Origin: an uncultured Pelagibacteraceae bacterium
Lineage (GTDB): Bacteria; Pseudomonadota; Alphaproteobacteria; Pelagibacterales; Pelagibacteraceae
NCBI GenBank assembly: GCA_902558545.1
Contig: CACEEJ010000001.1
Coordinates: 1-64,000 of the forward strand
DNA length: 64,000 nucleotides
Reading direction: 5' to 3'
Shown here: in pieces, positions 1-9,475 of the stretch
Position numbering within the stretch: position 1 is the first letter of the stretch
Layout: every line of letters begins with the position of its first letter
Program-made: the position numbers and the translations under genes
Notes under the pieces: model-generated
Database searches by the model: none
The model's input: only the letters and a program-made list of their open reading frames with translations
Told to the model about the DNA's origin: nothing

Positions 1-1205
1 TCTAGATGTTCTTGAATTTTCTTTTTATTAGCTTTAATTCCTTTAACACAATATAGAGCAAAATTTTTTGTACTGTCACCAATTAAGTCAATTGATTGTA
101 AGATGTTGTGAGCTATTAAAGGTTTAAAAACATTTAGCTCAAAATGACCATGGGATCCTGCCATAGTTATACCATTATGGTTCCCAATAACTTTTACACA
201 AACCATTGTTACAGCCTCACATTGTGTTGGATTAACTTTCCCCGGCATTATTGATGAGCCTGGTTCGTTTTCTGGTAAAATTAATTCTCCATAACCTGCT
301 CTAGGACCAGATCCAAGGAAACGAATATCATTAGAAATTTTCATTAATGCAACTGCACATGTATTTAAAGCGCCCGAAAAATTTACAATTGCATCATGTG
401 CCGCAAGTTCTGCAAATTTATTTGGAGCCGGTTTAAATTTAATTTTTGTAAATTTAGCAATTTCTTTTATAATTTTTTTATCAAAATTTTTCTTTGAATT
501 TATTCCGGTTCCTACAGCTGTCCCACCTTGAGCAAGAAACAGTATTTCTTTTAAAGCATATTCTATTCTTTCAATACTTTTTTTAACTTGAAAATGATAA
601 CCTGAAAATTCTTGTCCAAGAGATAATGGAGTAGCGTCTTGCAAATGTGTTCTTCCAATTTTTACTATATTTTTAAATTCATTGGATTTTCTTTTTAGTT
701 CCTTCTCTAAAATTTTTAAGCTTGGCAACATTTTAGAAATAGTTTCTTTTGCAACTGAGATATGCATTGCAGTTGGAAAAACATCATTTGTAGATTGTGA
801 TTTATTTACGTGGTCATTTGGATGAACAGGTTTTTTTGCTCCTTTTTTTCCACCTAAGATTTCTATTGCTCTGTTGGCAATAACCTCATTAACATTCATA
901 TTTGTCTGTGTACCAGAACCTGTTTGCCAGACTTTTAAAGGAAAGTTTTCATCTAATTTACCTCTAATTACCTCGTCTGAAGCTTTGATTATTGCTTTAG
1001 AAATTTTACCATCAATTAATTTGTCTTTAGCGTGAACTATAGCGGCTGATCTTTTAATAATAGCTATTGATTTAATGATTGAAATATTAACTAAAATTTT
1101 ACCAATATTAAAAAACTTATTAGATCTTTGAGTAGATGCACCCCAATATTTATCATTTGGAACATTTATGCCTCCAATACTGTCAAATTCTTTTCTTAAT
1201 TTCAT
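1..1205 (-). CDS. fumC: Fumarate hydratase class II, 3' end truncated by window edge
   Basis: Minus-strand translation from CAT at 1203-1205 reads [28 protein letters not shown]..., with [13 protein letters not shown] and [16 protein letters not shown] signatures. Absent from the ORF track because it runs off the window. Confidence 0.95.
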   Translation of the reverse strand, partial: MKLRKEFDSIGGINVPNDKYWGASTQRSNKFFNIGKILVNISIIKSIAIIKRSAAIVHAKDKLIDGKISKAIIKASDEVIRGKLDENFPLKVWQTGSGTQTNMNVNEVIANRAIEILGGKKGAKKPVHPNDHVNKSQSTNDVFPTAMHISVAKETISKMLPSLKILEKELKRKSNEFKNIVKIGRTHLQDATPLSLGQEFSGYHFQVKKSIERIEYALKEILFLAQGGTAVGTGINSKKNFDKKIIKEIAKFTKIKFKPAPNKFAELAAHDAIVNFSGALNTCAVALMKISNDIRFLGSGPRAGYGELILPENEPGSSIMPGKVNPTQCEAVTMVCVKVIGNHNGITMAGSHGHFELNVFKPLIAHNILQSIDLIGDSTKNFALYCVKGIKANKKKIQEHL

Positions 1206-1272
1206 TGATTAATTTTTAAGTAACAAATAATTATTAACATACAATAAATTTTTAAAAACATACAGGAGCATT

Positions 1273-1644
1273 ATGTCGAATTTTAGCAAAGTAGGCACTT
1301 TCATGAAAACTTTTGGTCAGGAAGTTAAAACTAAACCTTCATTTAGTACTGATAAAATAAATAAATTAAGGTTAGACCTAATTAAAGAGGAACTAGAAGA
1401 ACTTACAGAAGCTATGAATAATAAGGATTTATTGGAAGTAGCTGATGCGCTTACAGACATATTGTATGTAACTTATGGAGCAGGGCATGCATTTGGAATT
1501 GATTTGGATAAGTGTTTTGATGAGGTCCAAAATTCAAACATGAGCAAGTTAGATGAAAATGGCAAACCAATCTACAATGAGTCTGGAAAAGTCATGAAAG
1601 GCCCCAACTATTTTAAGCCGGATCTGTCTAAATTTATAAATTAG
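1273..1644 (+). CDS. MazG-like / HisE-like all-alpha nucleotide pyrophosphohydrolase
   Basis: EELEELTEAMNNKDLLEVADALTDILYVTYG matches the EExxE...ExxD metal-binding pattern. Confidence 0.75.
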   Translation: MSNFSKVGTFMKTFGQEVKTKPSFSTDKINKLRLDLIKEELEELTEAMNNKDLLEVADALTDILYVTYGAGHAFGIDLDKCFDEVQNSNMSKLDENGKPIYNESGKVMKGPNYFKPDLSKFIN

Positions 1645-1709
1645 TATTTTAAAAATATTACCCCTGGTTGTGATATCTAAAATTTATTTTAAGTTTGTGA
1701 TATCTGACA

Positions 1710-1748
1710 GGGTCGCAGGTTTTTTTGTAACTGAAACCTGACACTCCC
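1710..1748. other. Stem-loop in intergenic region (possible structured RNA or regulatory element)
   Basis: CAGGTTT (1716-1722) pairs with AAACCTG (1734-1740); outer GGG (1710-1712) could pair with CCC (1746-1748). No T-tract follows, so it is not a canonical terminator. Confidence 0.4.
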
Positions 1749-1824
1749 ACCATTAGAGAGTCAAACATAGGTTGAGAATTCTTAAATTTAATCAAACATG
1801 AGTTGCAAAAATTATTTTTTTTCT

Positions 1825-1872
1825 ATTATAGATTTTATCAATCGTAGATTTTAACACTCGCTGATTTTATTT
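1825..1872. repeat. Three degenerate 16-bp direct repeats, consensus about ATCGTAGATTTTATCA
   Basis: (A/T)GATTTTA cores at 1830, 1846 and 1862, exactly 16 nt apart. Confidence 0.45.
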
Positions 1873-2008
1873 TTTGAATTCAAAAAAATAATTATACATT
1901 TTTTTCCCCAACAACTTTTTTTAATTTTTTTTAAAGTGTTCTCATTGTAAATAAATTTAAAGTTCCCATCTTGAACTTATAATATTTTAAATTTAACAAA
2001 GGAGAATT

Positions 2009-2647
2009 ATGGATATTATAAAATATGAAAATGAATTAGTTGTTAATAAAAAAAAAGAAATTTTTGCTGATGCAAAAAAAAGATTTTTCAAAAATCAATT
2101 AGCTAGAACTGAACCATTGTGGGAAAAGATGAGTCAAAGTTTAATAACTGAAGATGGGAGGGGCTACTCAAACATTGAGTTTGTAGTTACACTAGAGCAT
2201 GTATGTCATGGTATGGGAATTGAGATTAATTATTTGGCTAACACTTCATCAATACCTAGAAATGGATTGTACAATCAAGGATACTTAATTCCTGAATTTG
2301 ATTTTACCCAACTTAATGATAGGATTCTTTATATTTTTCCAGAGGCAAGGTTTGGTTACAAAACACCCAGAGTTGATTTTGCCTTATATTATAAGGATGG
2401 TTTTTATACCTATAAAAGAGCTATTGAAATTCAAACTAGCGAGCATTTTTTGAATAAAAGTGTTTTGGAGAACGATGTAGAAAAGGCTCAACACCTTCAA
2501 ATGTTAAATTGGATTGTTTTACCATTTACAGCTAAACAGGTTTTTTATGATGAGCAAGGAAAGTTTCTTATACCTATTCTAGGAAAGCTTTTACAAGATG
2601 CTGAAAAAATGAGAAATAATGAAGTAATAAATAATGAAGCTTTTTAA
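2009..2647 (+). CDS. Hypothetical protein with predicted Vsr/DUF559-like PD-(D/E)XK nuclease fold
   Basis: C-terminal VDFALYYKDGF...RAIEIQTSEHF...ENDVEKAQHLQMLNWIVLPFTAKQV resembles the DFA...EIDGxxH...DxxRDxxLxxxGWxVLRFxxxxV pattern. Good SD (AAAGGAG) upstream. Confidence 0.55.
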   Translation: MDIIKYENELVVNKKKEIFADAKKRFFKNQLARTEPLWEKMSQSLITEDGRGYSNIEFVVTLEHVCHGMGIEINYLANTSSIPRNGLYNQGYLIPEFDFTQLNDRILYIFPEARFGYKTPRVDFALYYKDGFYTYKRAIEIQTSEHFLNKSVLENDVEKAQHLQMLNWIVLPFTAKQVFYDEQGKFLIPILGKLLQDAEKMRNNEVINNEAF

Positions 2648-3477
2648 ATCTCTAAACTTAAATCTACAGCTGGTGCACTATGAGTAATACTGCCAACTGA
2701 AATTCTATTAACGCCAGTTGCTGCAATAGATTTGACTCTTTTTAAACTAATATTTCCTGAAGCTTCTGTTTCGTAATGTTTTTTTGCTAATTTAACTCCT
2801 GCTCTTAAATTTTTAATACTCATATTATCAAACAAAACAGTATTAAATTTTAATCCTATTATTTTTTTAAGTTGATTGAGATTATCTACTTCAACAGTAA
2901 TTTTTTTACCTCGTTTATTTTTAATTGCCATTGAAACTAATTCTCTAATATTGCTACTAGCTATATGATTATCTTTTATTAAAAACTCATCACTTAAATT
3001 AAATCTATGATTAGTTCCACCGCCTAATCTAACTGCGTATTTTTGGATAACTCTTAAGTTTGGAATTGTTTTTCTTGTACAGCAAATCTTAGTTTTTTTT
3101 CCAGCAAGTTTAACAAATTCATTAGTCTTAGTTGCTATACCAGATAGATGGGATAAAAAATTTAAGGCAACTCTTTCAGCTATAAATATTGAGCTTGCTC
3201 TCCCTTTTATTATTGCAATTACAGCACCTTTGCTTACTTGGGAACCATCTTTTTTCTTAATTAAAATTTTAACTTTATTATCAACTTTAGCAAAAGCTTG
3301 TTTTGCAAAACTTAAACCAGCAATAATTGCTTTTTGATTAGATATTATTTTAGCTGTAACAATTTTATTATTCTGTAATAAATCAGATGTTACATCTCCA
3401 TCAGGGTATAAATCTTCAGCTAGTGCAAGTTTAACCCTATCATTTATAAAACTTTTGCTTAATTTAATTTTTGACAC
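2644..3477 (-). CDS. nadC: Nicotinate-nucleotide pyrophosphorylase (carboxylating)
   Basis: AEDLYPDGDVTSDLL, RKTIPNLRVIQKYAVRLGGGTNHRFNLSDEFLIKDNHI; next to nadA. Confidence 0.95.
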   Translation of the reverse strand: MSKIKLSKSFINDRVKLALAEDLYPDGDVTSDLLQNNKIVTAKIISNQKAIIAGLSFAKQAFAKVDNKVKILIKKKDGSQVSKGAVIAIIKGRASSIFIAERVALNFLSHLSGIATKTNEFVKLAGKKTKICCTRKTIPNLRVIQKYAVRLGGGTNHRFNLSDEFLIKDNHIASSNIRELVSMAIKNKRGKKITVEVDNLNQLKKIIGLKFNTVLFDNMSIKNLRAGVKLAKKHYETEASGNISLKRVKSIAATGVNRISVGSITHSAPAVDLSLEI

Positions 3478-3481
3478 TTAA

Positions 3482-4486
3482 TTATCTGCCAATAGCTGCC
3501 ATTCTTTCTACAGATATTCTGGCTTTCTCAATTGTTTCTTTGTCCATAATAATTTCACCAGTTTCGTTCTCTAGACAATCTAATATTTTTGGAAGTGTAA
3601 TTTTTTTCATATGAGGGCACATATTACATGGTTTAACAAAGTCTACATTTGGATTTTCTATCTGGATATTATCACTCATTGAGCACTCAGTAACCATCAT
3701 TACTTTTTTTGGTTGATTATCTTTTACATATTTGATCATTCCAGATGTTGATCCTGCAAAATCACTTGCTTCAATTACATCAGGAGGACATTCTGGATGC
3801 GCAATAATTTTAATTCCTGGATTATTTTTTCTTATATCCTCTATTTCTTTTTTATTAAATTGATCATGGACAATACAAATTCCCTTCCAAGATATAATTT
3901 CTACATCGGTCTGAGATGCAACATATTTTGCAAGATAATCATCAGGTAAAAATATGACTTTTTTTACACCAAGCGATTTAACAATTTTGACTGCATTTGC
4001 TGATGTGCAACAAACATCTGTTTCAGCTTTTACTTCAGCAGATGTATTTACATAAGATACAACAGGTACCCCTGGGTATTTCTCTTTTAATAATCTCACA
4101 TCTTTACCAGTAATTGATGATGATAAAGAACAGCCAGCATCCATATCAGGAAGAATAACTTTTTTATCCGGGCTCATTAATTTTGCAGTCTCAGCCATGA
4201 AATGTACTCCGGCCATTAAAATAATATCAGCTGAAGTTTTTGATGCTTCAATTGCTAATGCAAGAGAGTCTGCAGAAAAATCTGCTACACCATGATAAAT
4301 TTCTGGTGTTTGATAGTTGTGAGCAAGAATTACGGCATTCTTTTCTTTTTTTAATTTATTTATTTTATGAATATACGGAGCATGCACTGACCATTCAATT
4401 TCAGGCATAACCTTAGAAATTTTCTGATAAATAGGATCTGTTGCTTTACGTACTTCTTGTGTAAATTCCATGAGGATTTTTACCAA
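3482..4486 (-). CDS. nadA: Quinolinate synthase A
   Basis: AVILAHNYQTPEI, MAETAKLMSPDKKVILPD, HPECPPDV, CNMCPHMKKITL. Confidence 0.95.
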   Translation of the reverse strand: MVKILMEFTQEVRKATDPIYQKISKVMPEIEWSVHAPYIHKINKLKKEKNAVILAHNYQTPEIYHGVADFSADSLALAIEASKTSADIILMAGVHFMAETAKLMSPDKKVILPDMDAGCSLSSSITGKDVRLLKEKYPGVPVVSYVNTSAEVKAETDVCCTSANAVKIVKSLGVKKVIFLPDDYLAKYVASQTDVEIISWKGICIVHDQFNKKEIEDIRKNNPGIKIIAHPECPPDVIEASDFAGSTSGMIKYVKDNQPKKVMMVTECSMSDNIQIENPNVDFVKPCNMCPHMKKITLPKILDCLENETGEIIMDKETIEKARISVERMAAIGR

Positions 4487-4526
4487 TTTGAATCATGATT
4501 GTCATTCATTTATTATGGGACATATC

Positions 4527-4612
4527 GCGGTCGTGCTGAAATTGGTAGACAGGCACGGTTGAGGGCCGTGTGGACTTAGTCCATGAGAGTTCGAGTCTCT
4601 CCGACCGCACCA
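4527..4612 (+). tRNA. tRNA-Leu (anticodon GAG), CCA encoded
   Basis: Acceptor GCGGTCG/CGACCGC, anticodon stem CACGG-TTGAGGG-CCGTG, long variable arm TGGACTTAGTCCA, T-arm GAGAGTTCGAGTCTCTC, terminal ACCA. Confidence 0.95.
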
Positions 4613-4638
4613 AAATGAATTTTATATAGGAGTTTTTG

Positions 4639-4800
4639 ATGGATAAATTAATTTCAGTAATATTTATGGTAGGAGTTTTGCTTTTAGTTCTTCCAAGTTT
4701 TTTACAATCAAATTCTAAATTAAAGCAATTTCTGAAAAATCTCAGTATTTGGATTATTATAGTCTTTATAATTTTAATTATTGTTTATTTATTTAAATAA
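4639..4800 (+). CDS. Small membrane protein, 53 aa
   Basis: ATG-to-TAA ORF MDKLISVIFMVGVLLLVLPSFLQSNSKLKQFLKNLSIWIIIVFIILIIVYLFK preceded by ATAGGAG; two hydrophobic segments; below the ORF-track length cutoff. Confidence 0.6.
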   Translation: MDKLISVIFMVGVLLLVLPSFLQSNSKLKQFLKNLSIWIIIVFIILIIVYLFK

Positions 4801-4805
4801 GAAAA

Positions 4806-5696
4806 TTAGTTTTTTATCCAATCAGGTTTATTGATATTTATTGAAGCTTCTTTTGTTTTAAAATTTGCTTTTTCATCAAAGTTTTCGTTTAAGTATTTAA
4901 TTAAAGCAAAAGGGTAGTCGCTATCAATTAAAACCTTACCTATTTCAATTTCATTATTATAAATACTTTCGCCTTCGTGTAGTTTTCCATTAATTAAATT
5001 AATTGGAAACAATCTTTTTGAAAGCTTGTTCTTTAATTTAATTCGTGCCGTATTTTCTTGACCAACATAACAACCTTTTTTGAAATCAATTCCGTTTAAT
5101 TCTTCAAAATTACATTCAATACCAAACAATTTGTCTTTTAATTTATTTAAATCTTTTGGAACTATTCCAAGACTATGACTTAATGAATAATATTCTTTTA
5201 GGTTTGAATCATGAAGATCTAGTTTTTTTAAAGATAAATAAAGTTTTTCTAAATTAATTATTAATCTCGCACCCAAATCCTTATTTCTTGGATCTAAAAA
5301 AATTGGATCTTCTCTATATTTAATTGTGCATCCAGGTTGATCTTTTGCAGCTTCAAAAGTTAAGAATTTTTCATGAGAAAATGCTGCTACAACAAACTCA
5401 TTACTTAAATTTAGAATTTCAACTTTTGATCTTAATTTATATAGCGATAATTGTTTGAATAACTCCTCTGCCTGAGGTTTTTCACAATCCAAAAGATATC
5501 CAGACTTATGTTTTACAATTATAAATTCATATAAAAATTTACCTTGTGGTGTAAGTAATGAACTAAAACAACTATTTACATCACTTACTTTGTTTATATC
5601 GTTACTAATAAGATTTTGAAGAAACTCTTTTGCATCTTCTCCGTTAATATAAAGAATTGCTCTGTCATCTAAAATGTAAACGTTTTTGATATTCAT
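4806..5696 (-). CDS. ygfZ: Folate-binding YgfZ/GcvT-like protein
   Basis: KGCYVGQENTARIK matches the YgfZ signature K-G-C-Y-x-G-Q-E. Confidence 0.85.
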   Translation of the reverse strand: MNIKNVYILDDRAILYINGEDAKEFLQNLISNDINKVSDVNSCFSSLLTPQGKFLYEFIIVKHKSGYLLDCEKPQAEELFKQLSLYKLRSKVEILNLSNEFVVAAFSHEKFLTFEAAKDQPGCTIKYREDPIFLDPRNKDLGARLIINLEKLYLSLKKLDLHDSNLKEYYSLSHSLGIVPKDLNKLKDKLFGIECNFEELNGIDFKKGCYVGQENTARIKLKNKLSKRLFPINLINGKLHEGESIYNNEIEIGKVLIDSDYPFALIKYLNENFDEKANFKTKEASININKPDWIKN

Positions 5697-5739
5697 AATT
5701 GATTAATTATAGAATGTAATATAATAACAATCTCTCAAA

Positions 5740-7047
5740 ATGTTAGATCTTATAATTAAAAATGGACAATGTTATATCGATGGTGAGTTAAAAGATGTAG
5801 ATGTTGCTATAAAAGATGGAAAAATCCAGCAGATTGGACAAATTTCAGAGGAAGTAAAAGAGACAATTAATGCAGAAGGCCACACAGTATTACCTGGTTG
5901 CATAGATACCCAAACACATTTTAGAGAACCAGGATCAACTGATACTGAGGATCTTCATTCAGGGAGTAGAGCAGCGATAGCAGGAGGTATTACAAGTGTG
6001 TTTGAAATGCCAAACACCAATCCCCCAACTTCAAACATGAAAGAATTTCAAAGAAAATTAGATCTCGCAAAAAATAGAATGTATTGCAACTATGCTTTTT
6101 ATTTTGGAGCAACAGCTGACAATGCGGATGATTTAGCAAGTCTAGACGGCTTGGAAGGGTGCTGTGGAATTAAGCTTTTTGCAGGTTCTTCGACTGGTAA
6201 TTTATTAGTTGCTGAAGAAGACGATATAGATAAGGTTTTTCAAAATGCCTCAAAAGTCGTAGCAGTCCATTCTGAAGATGAAGCAATTTTAAAAAATAAT
6301 AAGAAATTGATTAAAGAAGGTGATGTTCATACTCATCCTGTATGGAGAAGTGTAGAATGTGCAATAGCATCTACTAGAAGAATTGTACGAATAGCAGAAA
6401 AGCACAATAAAAAAGCTCATGTACTTCATATTACAACAAAAGAAGAAATTGATTTTCTATCTCAACACAAAGGAAACATTACATTTGAGATTACTCCTCA
6501 GCATTTAACTCTCTATGCTCCAGATTGTTATGACAAGCTTGGGACTTATGCTCAGATGAACCCACCCTTAAGAGATAAATCTCATTATGATAGATTGTGG
6601 TATGGGGTAAGAAATAACTTCAATGATACTATTGGATCTGATCATGCTCCTCATTTAAAAGAAAATAAAGATAAGGTATATCCAAATACTCCTTCAGGAA
6701 TGCCAGGAGTTCAAACTTTAATGCCTGTGATGCTAAATCACATAAATGATGGAAAATTATCTCTTAACCAATTGATGAACTTTGTTTGTGAAAATCCAAT
6801 AAAGATTTTTGGAATTAAAAATAAGGGGTTTATTAAAGAAGGTTATGATGCTGATTTTACAATTGTCGATATGAATAAAACTATTGAGATTAAAAATGAA
6901 AACATTGAAAGTAAATGTAAGTGGTCACCATTTAATGGATTTAAATTTAAGGGAACACCTACCCACACGATTGTTGCGGGAAAAATTAAAATGCAGGATG
7001 GAAAAATTTTAGGTGATCCTGATGGAACACCATTACAGTTTAGCTAA
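5740..7047 (+). CDS. pyrC: Dihydroorotase
   Basis: LPGCIDTQTHFREPGSTDTEDLHSGSRAAIAGGITSVFEMPNTNPPT; TIGSDHAPH; MPGVQTLMP. Confidence 0.9.
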   Translation: MLDLIIKNGQCYIDGELKDVDVAIKDGKIQQIGQISEEVKETINAEGHTVLPGCIDTQTHFREPGSTDTEDLHSGSRAAIAGGITSVFEMPNTNPPTSNMKEFQRKLDLAKNRMYCNYAFYFGATADNADDLASLDGLEGCCGIKLFAGSSTGNLLVAEEDDIDKVFQNASKVVAVHSEDEAILKNNKKLIKEGDVHTHPVWRSVECAIASTRRIVRIAEKHNKKAHVLHITTKEEIDFLSQHKGNITFEITPQHLTLYAPDCYDKLGTYAQMNPPLRDKSHYDRLWYGVRNNFNDTIGSDHAPHLKENKDKVYPNTPSGMPGVQTLMPVMLNHINDGKLSLNQLMNFVCENPIKIFGIKNKGFIKEGYDADFTIVDMNKTIEIKNENIESKCKWSPFNGFKFKGTPTHTIVAGKIKMQDGKILGDPDGTPLQFS

Positions 7048-7372
7048 GCTTACTTGTAAAACTGTTTACAAGTATCACTCCAATAACAATTAAGAACAGT
7101 CCTAATATTGCTTGCCAAGCTAAAGATTGTTTAAAGAATATGTATCCAAGGATTGCGATAGTAAAAATTCCTAAACCACTCCATGTTGCATATACAATTG
7201 CTATAGGAAGTTTATTCACCACAAAAGTTAACAAATAAAATGCTGTGAGATAAAATATAGATAGAGCAACAGTTGGAATTAGTTTTGTAAAGTTTTGAGA
7301 CACAGGAAGCAGCATTGTTCCAGCAACCTCACAAAATATTGCAGCGATTAAAAAAATATAAGTTTTAACCAT
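7040..7372 (-). CDS. Small multidrug resistance (SMR/EmrE-like) transporter
   Basis: AAIFCEVAGTMLLPVSQNFT..., AIVYATWSGLGIFTIAILG, four hydrophobic segments. Confidence 0.85.
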   Translation of the reverse strand: MVKTYIFLIAAIFCEVAGTMLLPVSQNFTKLIPTVALSIFYLTAFYLLTFVVNKLPIAIVYATWSGLGIFTIAILGYIFFKQSLAWQAILGLFLIVIGVILVNSFTSKLS

Positions 7373-9266
7373 TATTTAAGATTTTGTGATTGACTAAATC
7401 TTCCGTGATTTCTGTTAGAATCGCGGGATCGTCTATAGTAGGTGGCACTTTATAATCAACACCATCTGCAATTTTTCTTATAGTTCCTCTTAAAATTTTT
7501 CCGGATCTAGTTTTTGGCAATCTTTTTATAACAATCACAACTTTAAATGCAGCAACTGGTCCAATTTTATTTCTTACCATTTGCACACATTCTTTAGATA
7601 TAGTTTCATTATCTTTATCAACACCTGATTTCAAAACCACTAATCCAATAGGCAACTGACCTTTTAATTTATCTGCAATTCCTAGCACTGCGCATTCAGC
7701 AACAGATTGATGCTCTGACAATACTTCTTCGATGGCACCAGTAGATAATCTATGACCTGCTACATTAATGATGTCGTCAGTTCTAGACATAATCCAAATA
7801 TAGCCATCATCATCGATGTGACCCGCATCATAAGTTTGATAATATCCTTCATAATTAGACATGTAGTTTTCTTTATATCTTTGATCTGCATTCCATAATG
7901 TTGGGAATGTACCTGGAGGTAAAGGGAGTTTTACAACAATGTCTCCCATTTCATTAGGTTTTGCTAAAGACTGATCTGGTTTGATAATTTTTACATCATA
8001 TCCAGGGACAGCTTTGCAGGCTGAACCATATTTTGTTTCCATCATTTCAATTCCAGTACAATTTGAGCTAATTGCCCAGCTAGTCTCTGTTTGCCACCAA
8101 TGATCTATCACAGGAACTTTCAATAAATTCTCAGCCCACTTAATTGTATCTGGATCAGCTCTTTCTCCAGCAAGGAATAAGCTTTCAAAACTACTTAAAT
8201 CATATTTTGAGAAGAATTTACCTTCAGGATCTTCTTTCTTAATTGCTCTAAAAGCCGTTGGAGCTGTAAAAAGAGACTTTACTTTATAATCTGAAATGAT
8301 TTTCCAGAAAGCTCCTGCATCTGGTGTTCCTACAGGCTTACCTTCAAACAAAACTGTAGTGCATCCTTTAAATAATGGTGCATAAACAATATAAGAGTGC
8401 CCCACAATCCAACCAATATCACTTGCAGACCACCAAATGTCATCTGCATCAATGTTGTAAATATTTTTCATAGTCCATTTGAGCGCAACAATGTGACCCC
8501 CAATGTCTCTGACTATACCTTTTGGAGTTCCTGTTGTACCTGATGTATATAAAATATAGGCAAACTCATTTGAGTTCATCTCAACACAGTCAGCATCTTT
8601 TGCATTAGAGACAACTTCTTCCCAGCTGACTTCAGTTGGAGCACTTAATTTAACCTCATGACTAGGTCTTTGAAACAAAATCATCTTTTCAATTTTGTGA
8701 CTTGCTATTTTAATAGCTTCATCAACAAGTGGCTTGTACTCAACTGTTCTTCCAGGTTCAAAACCACACGATGCAGTCACTAATATTTTTGCTTGACTGT
8801 CATCTATTCTACTAGCAAGCTCATTTGACGCAAAACCACCAAATACAACAGAGTGAATTGCACCAATTCTAGCACAAGCGAGCATAGCAACTACTGCTTC
8901 AGGTATCATTGGCATGTAAATGATTACCCTGTCGCCTTTATTTGTACCTTGAGCCTTTAATGCTCCAGCAAATTTAGAAACTTTTGATCTTAATTCCTCA
9001 TAAGTGAACTGACTTTTGTTACCTGTAATAGGACTATCGTAGATTAAAGCTGTCTTTTGACCTCTTCCTTGATCAATATGGATGTCTAAAGCGTTATAAC
9101 AGGTATTTGTGATACCATCCTCGAACCATTTATAGAAAGGTGGGTTAGATTTATTTAAAATTTTTGTTGGTTTCTTAAACCAAAAAATATCTTCAGAGGC
9201 TTCTTGCCAAAATTTTTCAGGATTTTTTATAGAATTCTCGTAAATATCTTGAAACTTTTTTTGCAT
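7365..9266 (-). CDS. prpE: Propionate--CoA ligase / acyl-CoA synthetase
   Basis: YTSGTTGTPKGIVRDIGGH, HWWQTETSW, TDDIINVAGHRLSTGAIEE, LPKTRSGKILRGT. Confidence 0.9.
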   Translation of the reverse strand: MQKKFQDIYENSIKNPEKFWQEASEDIFWFKKPTKILNKSNPPFYKWFEDGITNTCYNALDIHIDQGRGQKTALIYDSPITGNKSQFTYEELRSKVSKFAGALKAQGTNKGDRVIIYMPMIPEAVVAMLACARIGAIHSVVFGGFASNELASRIDDSQAKILVTASCGFEPGRTVEYKPLVDEAIKIASHKIEKMILFQRPSHEVKLSAPTEVSWEEVVSNAKDADCVEMNSNEFAYILYTSGTTGTPKGIVRDIGGHIVALKWTMKNIYNIDADDIWWSASDIGWIVGHSYIVYAPLFKGCTTVLFEGKPVGTPDAGAFWKIISDYKVKSLFTAPTAFRAIKKEDPEGKFFSKYDLSSFESLFLAGERADPDTIKWAENLLKVPVIDHWWQTETSWAISSNCTGIEMMETKYGSACKAVPGYDVKIIKPDQSLAKPNEMGDIVVKLPLPPGTFPTLWNADQRYKENYMSNYEGYYQTYDAGHIDDDGYIWIMSRTDDIINVAGHRLSTGAIEEVLSEHQSVAECAVLGIADKLKGQLPIGLVVLKSGVDKDNETISKECVQMVRNKIGPVAAFKVVIVIKRLPKTRSGKILRGTIRKIADGVDYKVPPTIDDPAILTEITEDLVNHKILNNG

Positions 9267-9411
9267 AAAATTTGATTCGATTTCCTTGTTTTTTTTGATT
9301 TTTAACTTGTAAATTGTATTTAATTTTAAAAATTAAGTAAAATCAATGAGAATTAGTCGCAATTAAGTCTTCATTTATCTAATTTAATTTGCTATCTAAC
9401 CACCAAATTGG

Positions 9412-9445
9412 CTTAAGGTAACTTAAGTCTAGTTTATATAAACTA
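9412..9445 (+). promoter_or_regulatory. Proteorhodopsin promoter region: two CTTAAG palindromes 10 bp apart plus a 16-bp perfect palindrome
   Basis: CTTAAG at 9412-9417 and 9422-9427; TAGTTTATATAAACTA at 9430-9445 contains a -10-like TATAAA (9437-9442). Confidence 0.45.
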
Positions 9446-9475
9446 AAATAAAAACTAACGAAGAGGGAGTTTTTT

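Noticed and set aside
1821-1875. 16-bp repeats as a mini CRISPR array
   Set aside because: Units are contiguous, degenerate and too short, with no spacers and no cas genes in the window
1645-2008. Possible tmRNA, RNase P, 6S or SRP RNA in the long intergenic region
   Set aside because: None of the diagnostic motifs (SRP GGAAGCAGC loop, RNase P GAGGAAAGTCC, tmRNA tRNA-like ends) could be seen; kept only as an unclassified structured region
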